Shown here: one piece after another, positions 17,099-24,969 of the stretch
Numbering within the stretch: position 1 is the stretch's first letter
Layout of the letters: each line of letters opens with the position of its first letter
Origin: Zobellia uliginosa
GTDB lineage: Bacteria; Bacteroidota; Bacteroidia; Flavobacteriales; Flavobacteriaceae
Direction of reading: 5' to 3'
Length of the DNA stretch: 64,000 nucleotides
Assembly (NCBI RefSeq): GCF_900156625.1
Contig: NZ_FTOB01000004.1
Span: 844,672 to 908,671, forward strand
The notes under the pieces: model-generated
Told to the model about the DNA's origin: nothing
The model's input: only the letters and a program-made list of their open reading frames with translations
Database searches by the model: none
Made by a program: the position numbers and the translations under genes

Positions 17099-18358
17099 TT
17101 AGTTCGTTTTTGCGGGAAGGGGATTCAAAGAAGTAGGTAGTTCAAAAACTTCTAAATCAAAATAGGGCAACGCGGCAAAGAGGTGGTCGAAAATATCGGC
17201 CATGATATATTCGTAGTTTTCCCAACGTTTGTCAGAACTAAAGGCATAGATTTCCAAAGGAATCCCTTGCGTCGTGGGAGCTAACTGTCGTACCATCAAG
17301 GTCATTCCCTTGTTTACGGCAGGGTGGTTCTCTAAATAATTGATTACATATTTTCTAAAAACGCCGATATTGGTGAGATTTTTTCCATTGATCGCTAGTT
17401 CCTTATTTACCCCGTTGGCCGTATTGTACGAAGTAATCTGCTCGTCTCGCGTACTCAGGTAGTCTCGTATTAGCTCGATGTTTTTAAAGGATTCAATGTC
17501 TTCTGGATTTAAAAAGCGAATACTTCTTTGGCTGATGACCAAGGCGCGCTTCATACGTCTACCACCGCTATTCTCCATGCCCCTCCAGTTTTTGAATGAA
17601 TCGGAGATCAAGGCATAGGTAGGAATGGTAGTGATGGTCTTATCGAAGTTCTGCACTTTTACCGTGGCGAGCGTGATTTCACTGACATTACCATCGGCAC
17701 CGTATTTTTCAAAAGTAATCCAATCGCCAATACGCACCATATCGTTAATGCTGACCTGTATACTCGCAACCAGACCCAAGATAGAATCTTTGAATATGAG
17801 CAAGATAACGGCGGAGCCGGCACCCAGGGCGGTGAAAAACTTCCAGATCAAAACATCGGTAATGATGGCAAAAATGGTCAAGATGCCCACAAACCATGCA
17901 AAGATCATAAAGACCTGGATGTAACTATCCATAGGTTTATCGCGAAACCGTGGCTTGGTCTTTAGATAGTCGTTCGTACTCCTAAAGAGACTCTTGACTA
18001 TAAAAAGGGTCAATATAACAAAGATTATCTGTAGAATTTTGAGTGCGACAATACCGCCGTACTCAAAATGAAAGAAGGCAAAGGGGAAGAATTTGAACAA
18101 GATGGTCAAAGGAATGATATGGGCCACATAACGGGGTACCTTGTTCATCACCAAGAAATTGTCGAAATTGGTCTTCGACTTACGGGCGAACCGTAAAGAT
18201 AGATTACGCAAAACGCGCCAGATTATCAGATCTAGAAACCAGGCTAAAATCAATGAGCTTACTAATACGATCAACAAGTTCAGGTACGATGCGACGCCTT
18301 CGCTCAATCCCGTTTTTAACAAATAATCATATAGAATTGTATGCAAACCTTCTTCCAT
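17099..18358 (-). CDS. MscS-family mechanosensitive channel, YbdG-like
   Basis: The 419-residue protein has about five membrane helices in residues 15-200. The pore-lining helix and beta-domain entry typical of MscS follow (FFTALGAGSAVILLIFKDSI, VRIGDWITF), then the long insertion of the YbdG/MscM subgroup after TTIPTYALISDSFKNWRGM and a C-terminal alpha-beta tail. It would act in the inner membrane in the response to osmotic downshift. It faces the DUF5060 gene tail to tail, with 20 bases between the stops, and no strong terminator is seen there. Confidence 0.9.
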   Translation of the reverse strand: MEEGLHTILYDYLLKTGLSEGVASYLNLLIVLVSSLILAWFLDLIIWRVLRNLSLRFARKSKTNFDNFLVMNKVPRYVAHIIPLTILFKFFPFAFFHFEYGGIVALKILQIIFVILTLFIVKSLFRSTNDYLKTKPRFRDKPMDSYIQVFMIFAWFVGILTIFAIITDVLIWKFFTALGAGSAVILLIFKDSILGLVASIQVSINDMVRIGDWITFEKYGADGNVSEITLATVKVQNFDKTITTIPTYALISDSFKNWRGMENSGGRRMKRALVISQRSIRFLNPEDIESFKNIELIRDYLSTRDEQITSYNTANGVNKELAINGKNLTNIGVFRKYVINYLENHPAVNKGMTLMVRQLAPTTQGIPLEIYAFSSDKRWENYEYIMADIFDHLFAALPYFDLEVFELPTSLNPLPAKTN

Positions 18359-18516
18359 ATATTTCTTTATAGAAATTCCGTTTGCAAAATTAAGCCATAG
18401 AAAGAACTAAGAAAGCGTATACGTGAAATAAATGACAGGTATTTGAAATACTTTAACGAATCGCTAAGGAAATGCTTGATGGTAGGGCGTATAAGTGAAG
18501 TTAAGGCCTTGGTTTT

Positions 18517-19365
18517 CTATTTGTCGTTTAGTGCCAGAACCGGGACATTTTCAAAATATACCAACTTGCCCAATGCGGGTTGGCCCAAGCCCATCTTTTG
18601 TAAAAAAGTGCGCTTCTTGTTGATGTAGCTCACCATGTGGCTACGCCTGATCTCTACAAAGCAGTTTATGGCAGTGGGCATTTCTACGTTGCGTACGGTA
18701 TTGAATGTATGGTCGATATCTTCAAAATAGGCGCTCAACAGCTTTTTATTTGCCTTTTGCCTATCGTTTAACGAATCGGGATCTTCTAGGCTTAGTATTT
18801 GAATGGTAGATTTGCTGAGTTTTGCAATTTCGGCCAAGTGTCGTATTTCGTTAGGGTTAAAATCGGTTTTAAAATTGGTCGCCAATACGATTTCCTTGGG
18901 TTCGTTGAAAACGGCATTTTGGGGAACGATCAAAACAGGGCAGTTCCTGATTTGTTCTATGACCGAAAGTGCGGTCTTGCCATACTTGCCCATCCGTCTA
19001 TTGGTCATGCCCTTGGCCCCTATGACCAGCATATCGATTTGCATTGATTTAACTACGTCTTTTACGGCATCTAAAAAGGGATAAGGGCGCGACATAACGT
19101 GGAACCGATGTTTCGGGTTGTCGTTTTCAAAGGTCAAATGGGTCAATATATCTCCAAGACCTTGTTTTGACCTAGTTTCCGATAGCTTATTGAAGGCCTC
19201 GTCGGGATCTAGGAGTGCAACACTATCTTGGCTATGGGCATCTTTGGCGTACGTATTGAGAATGTAAAAATCGCAGTCCTCATTTTTGTAGAGTTGAATG
19301 GCGTATTCCATAGCGTTCAACGAATTTTTTGAAAAATCGGTTGGCAATAGTAGCTTTTTTCCCAT
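18517..19365 (-). CDS. Universal stress protein with tandem UspA domains
   Basis: The start at ATG 19365 (MGKKLLLPTDFSKNS) begins exactly at the first UspA strand. An upstream in-frame start at 19434 would add 23 unrelated residues that read through hairpins, so I reject it. The protein has 282 residues in two parts. Residues 1-145 form a full UspA domain with the ATP-type motif MLVIGAKGM-x-N-x2-G-x9-VI; the second half is degenerate (VLATNFKTDF). Flavobacterial tandem Usp proteins are thought to work in stress or low-oxygen survival. An unknown protein gene lies upstream on the same strand, with hairpins between. Confidence 0.85.
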   Translation of the reverse strand: MGKKLLLPTDFSKNSLNAMEYAIQLYKNEDCDFYILNTYAKDAHSQDSVALLDPDEAFNKLSETRSKQGLGDILTHLTFENDNPKHRFHVMSRPYPFLDAVKDVVKSMQIDMLVIGAKGMTNRRMGKYGKTALSVIEQIRNCPVLIVPQNAVFNEPKEIVLATNFKTDFNPNEIRHLAEIAKLSKSTIQILSLEDPDSLNDRQKANKKLLSAYFEDIDHTFNTVRNVEMPTAINCFVEIRRSHMVSYINKKRTFLQKMGLGQPALGKLVYFENVPVLALNDK

Positions 19366-19426
19366 GATTGTTGTTTTTAATTGTTTTGTTTTTAAATGGA
19401 CGTGCTCGGCGATCGGGCAGCTTTCG

Positions 19427-19478
19427 GGCCCCAATATGTCTTTGGGGCCTTTGATCCTCCCGATGTTTTATCGGGAGG
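19427..19478 (-). other. Two tandem GC-rich hairpins in the usp leader
   Basis: GGCCCCAA (19427-19434) pairs with TTGGGGCC (19442-19449); CCTCCCGAT (19456-19464) pairs with ATCGGGAGG (19470-19478). Both lie in the 152-base spacer between the unknown gene at 19518 and usp. On the minus strand no T-run follows, so they look like mRNA-processing or stability elements rather than a terminator. Confidence 0.5.
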
Positions 19479-19517
19479 GGCAATTTTATTTTTAAAATCT
19501 TTAATCATTTTTTACAT

Positions 19518-19910
19518 CTAGGATTTTGCGTGTAAAAGAATTTGTGATAATACCTGTGTTTTAATGTTTCTGTATTTTTTGACATGTTCAAGGTATAATT
19601 TGCGACTCGCTTCGTGTTTATGCAGATAAAAGGCGTCGCACTCGGCCGTATCACATTCGATTATATTGCCGATGTTCATTTTGTATTTGTACAGTTTTCC
19701 GATGTGTGATCGGTTTTCTCTTTGCAATTCTTGCAGTTGTTGGTACAACTGTGAATTGTTGAGCATGCGGTCTTCAATGTCCATTAGGTAGTCTAACTCT
19801 TCATTTATGAACTCAAGGTGTTCCGTCCAACCGGAAATTTCTACCTTATCTTTTTCCATCATGATACGACTATCGGGTTCGTGCGCATAAAAAGGTTGTG
19901 ATACATTCAT
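19518..19910 (-). CDS. Hypothetical cytosolic helical protein upstream of usp
   Basis: The 130-residue protein has no signal peptide or membrane segment. It is charged and predicted largely helical, with a coiled-coil-like stretch (LYQQLQELQRENRSHIGKL, about 54-72). It contains two Cys in IIECDTAECDAFYLHKHEA, next to His-rich residues, which could bind metal or heme; this is a guess. I do not recognise the family. It shares strand and leader with the universal stress protein, so a common stress regulon is plausible. Confidence 0.6.
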   Translation of the reverse strand: MNVSQPFYAHEPDSRIMMEKDKVEISGWTEHLEFINEELDYLMDIEDRMLNNSQLYQQLQELQRENRSHIGKLYKYKMNIGNIIECDTAECDAFYLHKHEASRKLYLEHVKKYRNIKTQVLSQILLHAKS

Positions 19911-20520
19911 AATTTTATATTTTTATTATTACTGTGGCGTTTCGGCCCTTTGTTTCAAAGTTCATTTGCAAGTCATTCAATGGGAATGCCATGAATGAGG
20001 ATCTAGACGGTCGGTGGGGGGGAGAATCGATATTCTTTTTAGAGGTATGACCGTGAATTCCACCGTTTGAAATAGTAGCAAACTACGTATGGAATTGAAT
20101 AACGACTTCAAGGGTCGCTTTACAATGGGGTATTGTTTGTTTTTCATTTCCATCTTCATCTTGGCATTCTGTCTGTCAAAGGTGTTTCCTAAAAAAAACT
20201 AGGAGCTAAGGGCGCTATTCCGCTTTCTTTACGGATGAATTAGTACTAACGTCAAAGAGTATGCCTATAAAAGAAATGCTTTTATAAATGAATGTAATTA
20301 CCTAATTGTCAATGGTTAAGAAGGTGTGTTGAAAACAGGGGCTGTTTAAATGTGGGGCAAATTTCCCCAGGTGATGAATTTTGGGCCGATACCGCGTAAA
20401 TTTTAGATAGGGAAAGTTAGGGGTGGGATTGTTAATGTATTGAAAATCAGAAAGAATGATTTATGGGTTTGTGATGGAGATTTGTTTAAAGTTTTTCAAG
20501 GACGAATATATAGGGTATAA
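19911..20520. other. Gene-free spacer
   Basis: These 610 bases contain no convincing coding frame on either strand and no clear promoter. Short frames on the minus strand (about 19977-20159) have no recognisable motif. Confidence 0.5.
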
Positions 20521-20552
20521 AAAAATAGCCAAGGCATGCCTTGGCTATTTTT
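20521..20552. terminator. Bidirectional terminator after pafA
   Basis: AATAGCCAAGGC and GCCTTGGCTATT form a perfect stem around AT, with A-run on one side and T-run on the other. It lies 26 bases after the pafA stop and ends the leftward phosphatase transcript. Confidence 0.88.
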
Positions 20553-20577
20553 CCTTATACGGAAGTGTCGTATCGTT

Positions 20578-22206
20578 TTATTTCCCTTCAAAAATTTCTT
20601 CAATAGCTTGGTCGGAAGATGTGTCCGGCAAGGGTAAATCTAACAGAAAAGATAGGGTAGGGGTAATCTGGTCGATAGTGTGTTTGGCTACACTGCTTCC
20701 CTTTGGAACATGCCATCCGTACCACAACATGGGTACATGGGTATCATCATTGTATGCCGTACCGTGGGTGGTACCCTCGGTTCGGGTCGGCATGCGGCCC
20801 TGGTCTAAATGTAAAAGGAGGTCGCCAGAGTTCATTTTGTTCACACTTTTTCTGAAAAAGGCATCGATATCCAAATTTCTGGAACTGTGAAGTGATGGAG
20901 CGTATACTTCTTTTACACCGTCCAAAGATTTAAGAATGGAAGCGGCGGCTTTTAAGATTTCTTCCTTTGGTGTGTCTACATCGTTAAAATAGATGTGGGG
21001 GACACTAAAATGGGCGATATAATCGGCTGGCCCAAATAATTTGGCGAGCCCCATGTTTAAGCTATCCTTAATGCCTTTAGTATCAATGAACTTGCCCGTT
21101 AAACGCGATTTTTCCAAGAATACCGGGTTGTCGCTTCCCGCATGGTCGGCAGAAAGAAAGAGTAGGTAATTGCCCTTGCCAACGCTATCGTCTAAAAAGC
21201 TAAGCAGTTCCGATAGTTCCCCGTCCATACGTACATAGGTGTCTTCCAACTCCTTGGAGCGTATGCCGAAACCGTGTCCGACATAATCGGTGCTGGAATA
21301 ACTGATGGTCAGAAAGTCGGTATCGTCGTGCGAGCCTAATTTTTCCCCTTCAATGGTGGCCTTGGCCATTTGGGTCAATAGGGTATTGCCAAAAGGAACT
21401 TGTGACATCAGTCCGAAATTGCCGTTCTTTTTCCTGATTTTTTTAAGATTGTACGGAAAGGTGGCATCTTTTCTTCCTTTGAACACTTTTTCCATAAGGG
21501 CCTTATCGGCGCCACTGTTCCTATAATCCTGTATTGGCCTTATGGTTTCCCAAGTGAGGTCTAGCAGCGAATCGGCCAATTGCCGTGCATTGAACTGTTC
21601 TAGCCAAGCGGGAAGCTTTTCCGTATAGTAGTTGCTTGTAATAAACTTACCTGTTTCCGAGTGGTACCAAAAAGCATAGTCGGCCATATGTCCTGCAGGA
21701 AGAATGGCACCTCTATCTTTTAACGATATTCCAACGACCTTCGATCGGCCACTGGTGGCTAGTTTCAATTCATCGGTAATGGTTTGCGATTTTAGGTTTC
21801 TCGGTGAACGGGAATAGCTGCTCACCTCCTTTTTTGAAACGCCGCTACCATCGGTTAAAAATACCGTTTCATCTTCGGCACAGTAAACCGTTCGTCCTTT
21901 TTTTCTACTGTACCAATCATTGGCAACGATACCGTGGTTGGCAGGGGTGGTACCGGTGTAGATCGATGCGTGCCCCGGTCCGGTATAGGTAGGCACATAA
22001 TTGTAATGCATGTTCTTAACGTTAAACCCATCGTTCATCAAGCGTTTAAAACCGTTTTCGGAATAATTGTCCTGAAAGCGGTAAAGGTATTCGGCACGCA
22101 TTTGGTCAAGAACAATACCCACTACCAGTTTGGGTTTGTCATTCGTCTGTGCGTGGGCCAATTGCGAAACAAGGGCAATAGCTACTAAAAAAATCCTGTA
22201 ATTCAT
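20578..22206 (-). CDS. pafA: PafA-type alkaline phosphatase
   Basis: The 542-residue protein has a signal peptide (residues 1-19, ending in LAHA). It is a phosphate-irrepressible alkaline phosphatase of the PafA type. The nucleophile is T75 in YVPTYTGPGHASIYTG. Phosphate-binding residues expected for PafA are present: N96 in ANDWY, and K163 and R165 in SLKDRGAILP. Two-zinc ligands are D34, D307, H311, D354, H355 and probably H490. It removes phosphate from many phosphomonoesters in the periplasm. It lies downstream of a glycerophosphodiesterase and a SusCD pair on the same strand, with a 337-base spacer before it, which suggests that it completes phosphate release from imported esters. PafA enzymes are known not to need phosphate starvation. 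Confidence 0.93.
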   Translation of the reverse strand: MNYRIFLVAIALVSQLAHAQTNDKPKLVVGIVLDQMRAEYLYRFQDNYSENGFKRLMNDGFNVKNMHYNYVPTYTGPGHASIYTGTTPANHGIVANDWYSRKKGRTVYCAEDETVFLTDGSGVSKKEVSSYSRSPRNLKSQTITDELKLATSGRSKVVGISLKDRGAILPAGHMADYAFWYHSETGKFITSNYYTEKLPAWLEQFNARQLADSLLDLTWETIRPIQDYRNSGADKALMEKVFKGRKDATFPYNLKKIRKKNGNFGLMSQVPFGNTLLTQMAKATIEGEKLGSHDDTDFLTISYSSTDYVGHGFGIRSKELEDTYVRMDGELSELLSFLDDSVGKGNYLLFLSADHAGSDNPVFLEKSRLTGKFIDTKGIKDSLNMGLAKLFGPADYIAHFSVPHIYFNDVDTPKEEILKAAASILKSLDGVKEVYAPSLHSSRNLDIDAFFRKSVNKMNSGDLLLHLDQGRMPTRTEGTTHGTAYNDDTHVPMLWYGWHVPKGSSVAKHTIDQITPTLSFLLDLPLPDTSSDQAIEEIFEGK

Positions 22207-22543
22207 ACTGTTTGTTTTTGTAATGGCCGAACTTTTGTCGGGTGGCCATTGGTGATATATCTAAAAATGAACTTTGTTGGTATGTTGGTTATGTCGTATT
22301 CAACTTTGATCGTACTACTGGCAAGAAGAACTGCAAGCATTGAAAGGGGGGCGCTTAGCTGCCAAGTGGCAAGGCATAGGGTGCAAGTTAGTGTACCAAG
22401 GACTTTTAAGAAAGCGCTTTTAGGGCAAAAAGAGTGAATTGTAATCATAAATAGGTCTCGTTCAGGTGCCGTGTTCGTAGGTTTCTTGTTCCCATGTTCG
22501 CAGTTGCGCTATTCTAGGCCTGGCCTGGTAAATACTAATTTTT
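22207..22543. other. Spacer between glycerophosphodiesterase and pafA
   Basis: No supported gene. A minus-strand frame reaching 22448 has no recognisable motif and runs into the pafA start. No exact TAnnTTTG element was found upstream of pafA. Confidence 0.45.
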
Positions 22544-23494
22544 TTATCGATGGAGCTTTTTACTACGCAGGTAATTTATCAGTAATTGTGGGCGATCGGT
22601 CTGTATGATGTCGATATGGTTATCTATATACCAATCGTAAATCGAGGGGTCTAAGACGGCTTTTTCATCATCGTGGCCCCCATTGTGTTGTGGCCATAAT
22701 GAATTGACCCATACCGAAGCACCTTTTTTTCTGATTTCGTCAAAATCCTGTATGATGGAAATGGTATCTTGGGGGGCGGTAAATTCAAATGCAACGGGTA
22801 TGTCTTGGGTGAGATAGCTATCTATGGTTTGCTTGGCATCCGGGTCGTCCAATCGCACTATGGGCATAAAGAATACCTTGTCTAGATATTCCCCGAATTC
22901 TTCCTTTACTTGGCTATAAGGAATATTTCCCTTGATCACTACCTGGTTCTGGGTACCTGTCTTCTTTACCATTTGATAGCATTTATCGAAGATGTCGTAA
23001 CTCTTGTCCAGATTGACCAAAATTTTTCCTTTACAAAGTTGTAAGGCCTCTTCCAAGGTGGGGATTTTGTGCGGGGTGCTATGTCCGATCCCGTCTTTTA
23101 AATGGAGTGTTTGCAGGTATTCCCAGCTCAGGTCCGATACGTTTCCGCTCCCTGTAGTGGTGCGGTCAATGGATCCATCGTGCATTAATATCAGTTGGCC
23201 GTCCTTGGTTTCCCTGACATCTATTTCGACCATGTCTACGCCCATATCGATACAGTTTTGAATGGCCTGTAAGGAGTTTTCCGGGGCATTGCGCCAATCA
23301 CCTCTATGCGCCACCACGATTACTTGGTCGTTGTGCGAATCGGTAAGGTTGGCAATAAGGTCTTCTACGCTAGGTTTCTTTGTTTGTTTTGCCTCCGTGC
23401 GGGGCGGGTCGATCGGGGTGTCGTCCTTAACCTGTTGGTTGCAGGCCGTTAGGCTAATTACCAGGGTCAACAACCCTATTACTTTTTTAGGCAT
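22544..23494 (-). CDS. Glycerophosphodiester phosphodiesterase lipoprotein
   Basis: The start at ATG 23494 gives 316 residues (MPKKVIGLLTLVISLTAC) with lipidated Cys 18. An in-frame TTG two codons upstream is unlikely. The GDPD fold is clear: VVAHRGDWRNAPENSLQA with the catalytic His-Arg and Glu, then VDMVEIDVRETKDGQLILMH with E and D metal ligands and the second catalytic His, then LEEAL and LVNLDK. It hydrolyses glycerophosphodiesters from phospholipids or teichoic-type polymers into glycerol-3-phosphate and an alcohol. Downstream of SusD (68 bases, with a strong hairpin between) and upstream of pafA, it likely acts before the phosphatase. Confidence 0.92.
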   Translation of the reverse strand: MPKKVIGLLTLVISLTACNQQVKDDTPIDPPRTEAKQTKKPSVEDLIANLTDSHNDQVIVVAHRGDWRNAPENSLQAIQNCIDMGVDMVEIDVRETKDGQLILMHDGSIDRTTTGSGNVSDLSWEYLQTLHLKDGIGHSTPHKIPTLEEALQLCKGKILVNLDKSYDIFDKCYQMVKKTGTQNQVVIKGNIPYSQVKEEFGEYLDKVFFMPIVRLDDPDAKQTIDSYLTQDIPVAFEFTAPQDTISIIQDFDEIRKKGASVWVNSLWPQHNGGHDDEKAVLDPSIYDWYIDNHIDIIQTDRPQLLINYLRSKKLHR

Positions 23495-23523
23495 CGTCAA
23501 AAGGGTTTTTTGTGTGAATTAAA

Positions 23524-23551
23524 GGGGGGCGGGACTATTTTTCCGCCCCCC
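23524..23551 (-). other. Very GC-rich hairpin between susD and GDPD genes
   Basis: GGGGGGCGG (23524-23532) pairs perfectly with CCGCCCCCC (23543-23551) around an AT-rich loop. On the minus strand a short T-rich tract follows (TTTAATT). It probably acts as a partial terminator or 3'-end stabiliser that lets susCD be expressed above the downstream enzymes. Confidence 0.65.
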
Positions 23552-23562
23552 TCTTGATGGTT

Positions 23563-24951
23563 TTAGTATCCCGGATTTTGAACAAGTGCGGGGTCTGCAG
23601 CTATCTGACTGGCAGGAAGCGGCAACAACAATTTGCTGTCATCGGTAATGCCTAGAACGCTTTTGGCCCTTCCTTGACGTAAGAGATCGAACCAACGATG
23701 GCCTTCCCATACCAATTCCAATCTTCTCTGAAGGTCGATTTCCCCAAAGACGGATTCTTTGTCGGTTGCCCCGGTATAGGCGCCCAAGTTTGCTCGGTTT
23801 CTGACTTCATCCAAGTAATCGATGGCTTCCGCTCCATTGCCCAGTTCGTTCTCGATTTCGGCCAACATTAAAAGAACATCGGCATAGCGAAGTACTACCC
23901 AGTCGCTACCTGAATCGGCTACCACGGTAGTAGGTACGGCAATTTTATTGTTAAATGCCAGTCCTGATTCCAAGGTCTTGACGTAGACATCTTTACGGGC
24001 ATCGGCCTCGGTATACAGGGCGTAAAAGTCAGGTTTAAGAACACCGTGTCCTTTGGTGCCGGTCATGTTTTCCTCGACCCTTCCCGTAGGGTTGAACATT
24101 CGGTAGGCATCAGAGCCCTCGGTGTTTGAACTTAGGCCCGAAGCATATTGTACGACAAAAATGAGTTCGTCGTTCAATTCGTTTTCCAAAGAAAAGACTT
24201 GGTCGGCCGCTATGAGCTTATGCGTCTTTGATTCTACTACGGCATCTAAATATGACTTGGCCTTGGCGTAATCTTTCAAGGTCAGGTAAACTTTACCCAA
24301 TAAGGTCTGTGCGGCCGTTTTTACAACTCGGCCTTTGTTATCGTCATTGCGTGCCGGTAATAGGCCTACCGCTTCGTCAAGGTCGCTTATAATCTGTGGG
24401 TATACCTCACTGACCGGAGTTCGGGTTTGACCGAAATAATCTTGTGGGTTGGCTACCTCGTCGATTACCAAGGGCACATCGCCGAAAGTACGCACCAAAT
24501 TAAAATAGAGCATGGCCCTTATGAATAGCATTTCGCCTTTTCTTGCGTCTTTGGTGGCCTCTTCAGCGAATTCAATATCCTGAATTCTATTGATGACAAT
24601 GTTGGCCCTTTGTATTCCTTGATAACTATCTTCCCAAACATCGGCAATGAGTTCACTCTGGGGGATGACGTTAAAATCGTCTAACATACCATAAACACCA
24701 CCATCATTGGCCGGGGTCTCATCATAGGCATCTTCACCGGGCAACTCGCCTACGGCAGGCATGGCCGTATTGTAAATACCTGTTAATTGAAGTGTGGCAA
24801 AAACGGCGTTTACGGCTTCTTCCAATTCGGTCTCGTTCGTGTAAAAGTTATCGGCGACCTTTGATGTGTTCGGGTTTTGTATAAGTTCCTTTTCGCAACT
24901 TGTCACAACCAAGGCCATGACAAAGATCAGTATATATAGATACTTCTTCAT
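23563..24951 (-). CDS. SusD/RagB-family outer-membrane lipoprotein
   Basis: The 462-residue protein has a lipoprotein signal (MKKYLYILIFVMALVVTSC, Cys 19). The SusD fold is shown by NTSKVADNFYTNETELEEAV, the TPR-like helices (RANIVINRIQ, EMLFIRAMLYFNLVRTFGDV) and the C-terminal RRLELVWEGHRWFDLLRQG with terminal Gly-Tyr. SusD forms the ligand-binding lid on the SusC channel at the cell surface. It starts 18 bases after the SusC stop. Given the phosphodiesterase and phosphatase downstream, the ligand may be a phosphorylated compound rather than a plain glycan. Confidence 0.95.
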   Translation of the reverse strand: MKKYLYILIFVMALVVTSCEKELIQNPNTSKVADNFYTNETELEEAVNAVFATLQLTGIYNTAMPAVGELPGEDAYDETPANDGGVYGMLDDFNVIPQSELIADVWEDSYQGIQRANIVINRIQDIEFAEEATKDARKGEMLFIRAMLYFNLVRTFGDVPLVIDEVANPQDYFGQTRTPVSEVYPQIISDLDEAVGLLPARNDDNKGRVVKTAAQTLLGKVYLTLKDYAKAKSYLDAVVESKTHKLIAADQVFSLENELNDELIFVVQYASGLSSNTEGSDAYRMFNPTGRVEENMTGTKGHGVLKPDFYALYTEADARKDVYVKTLESGLAFNNKIAVPTTVVADSGSDWVVLRYADVLLMLAEIENELGNGAEAIDYLDEVRNRANLGAYTGATDKESVFGEIDLQRRLELVWEGHRWFDLLRQGRAKSVLGITDDSKLLLPLPASQIAADPALVQNPGY

Positions 24952-24969
24952 TTTAATTTCTTTTTATAT

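Noticed and set aside
20456..20890. 144-codon plus-strand frame over the pafA end
   Set aside because: It spans a bidirectional terminator and runs antisense to pafA.
22203..22448. Minus-strand 81-codon frame before pafA
   Set aside because: No family motif; it runs into the pafA start and lacks any promoter.
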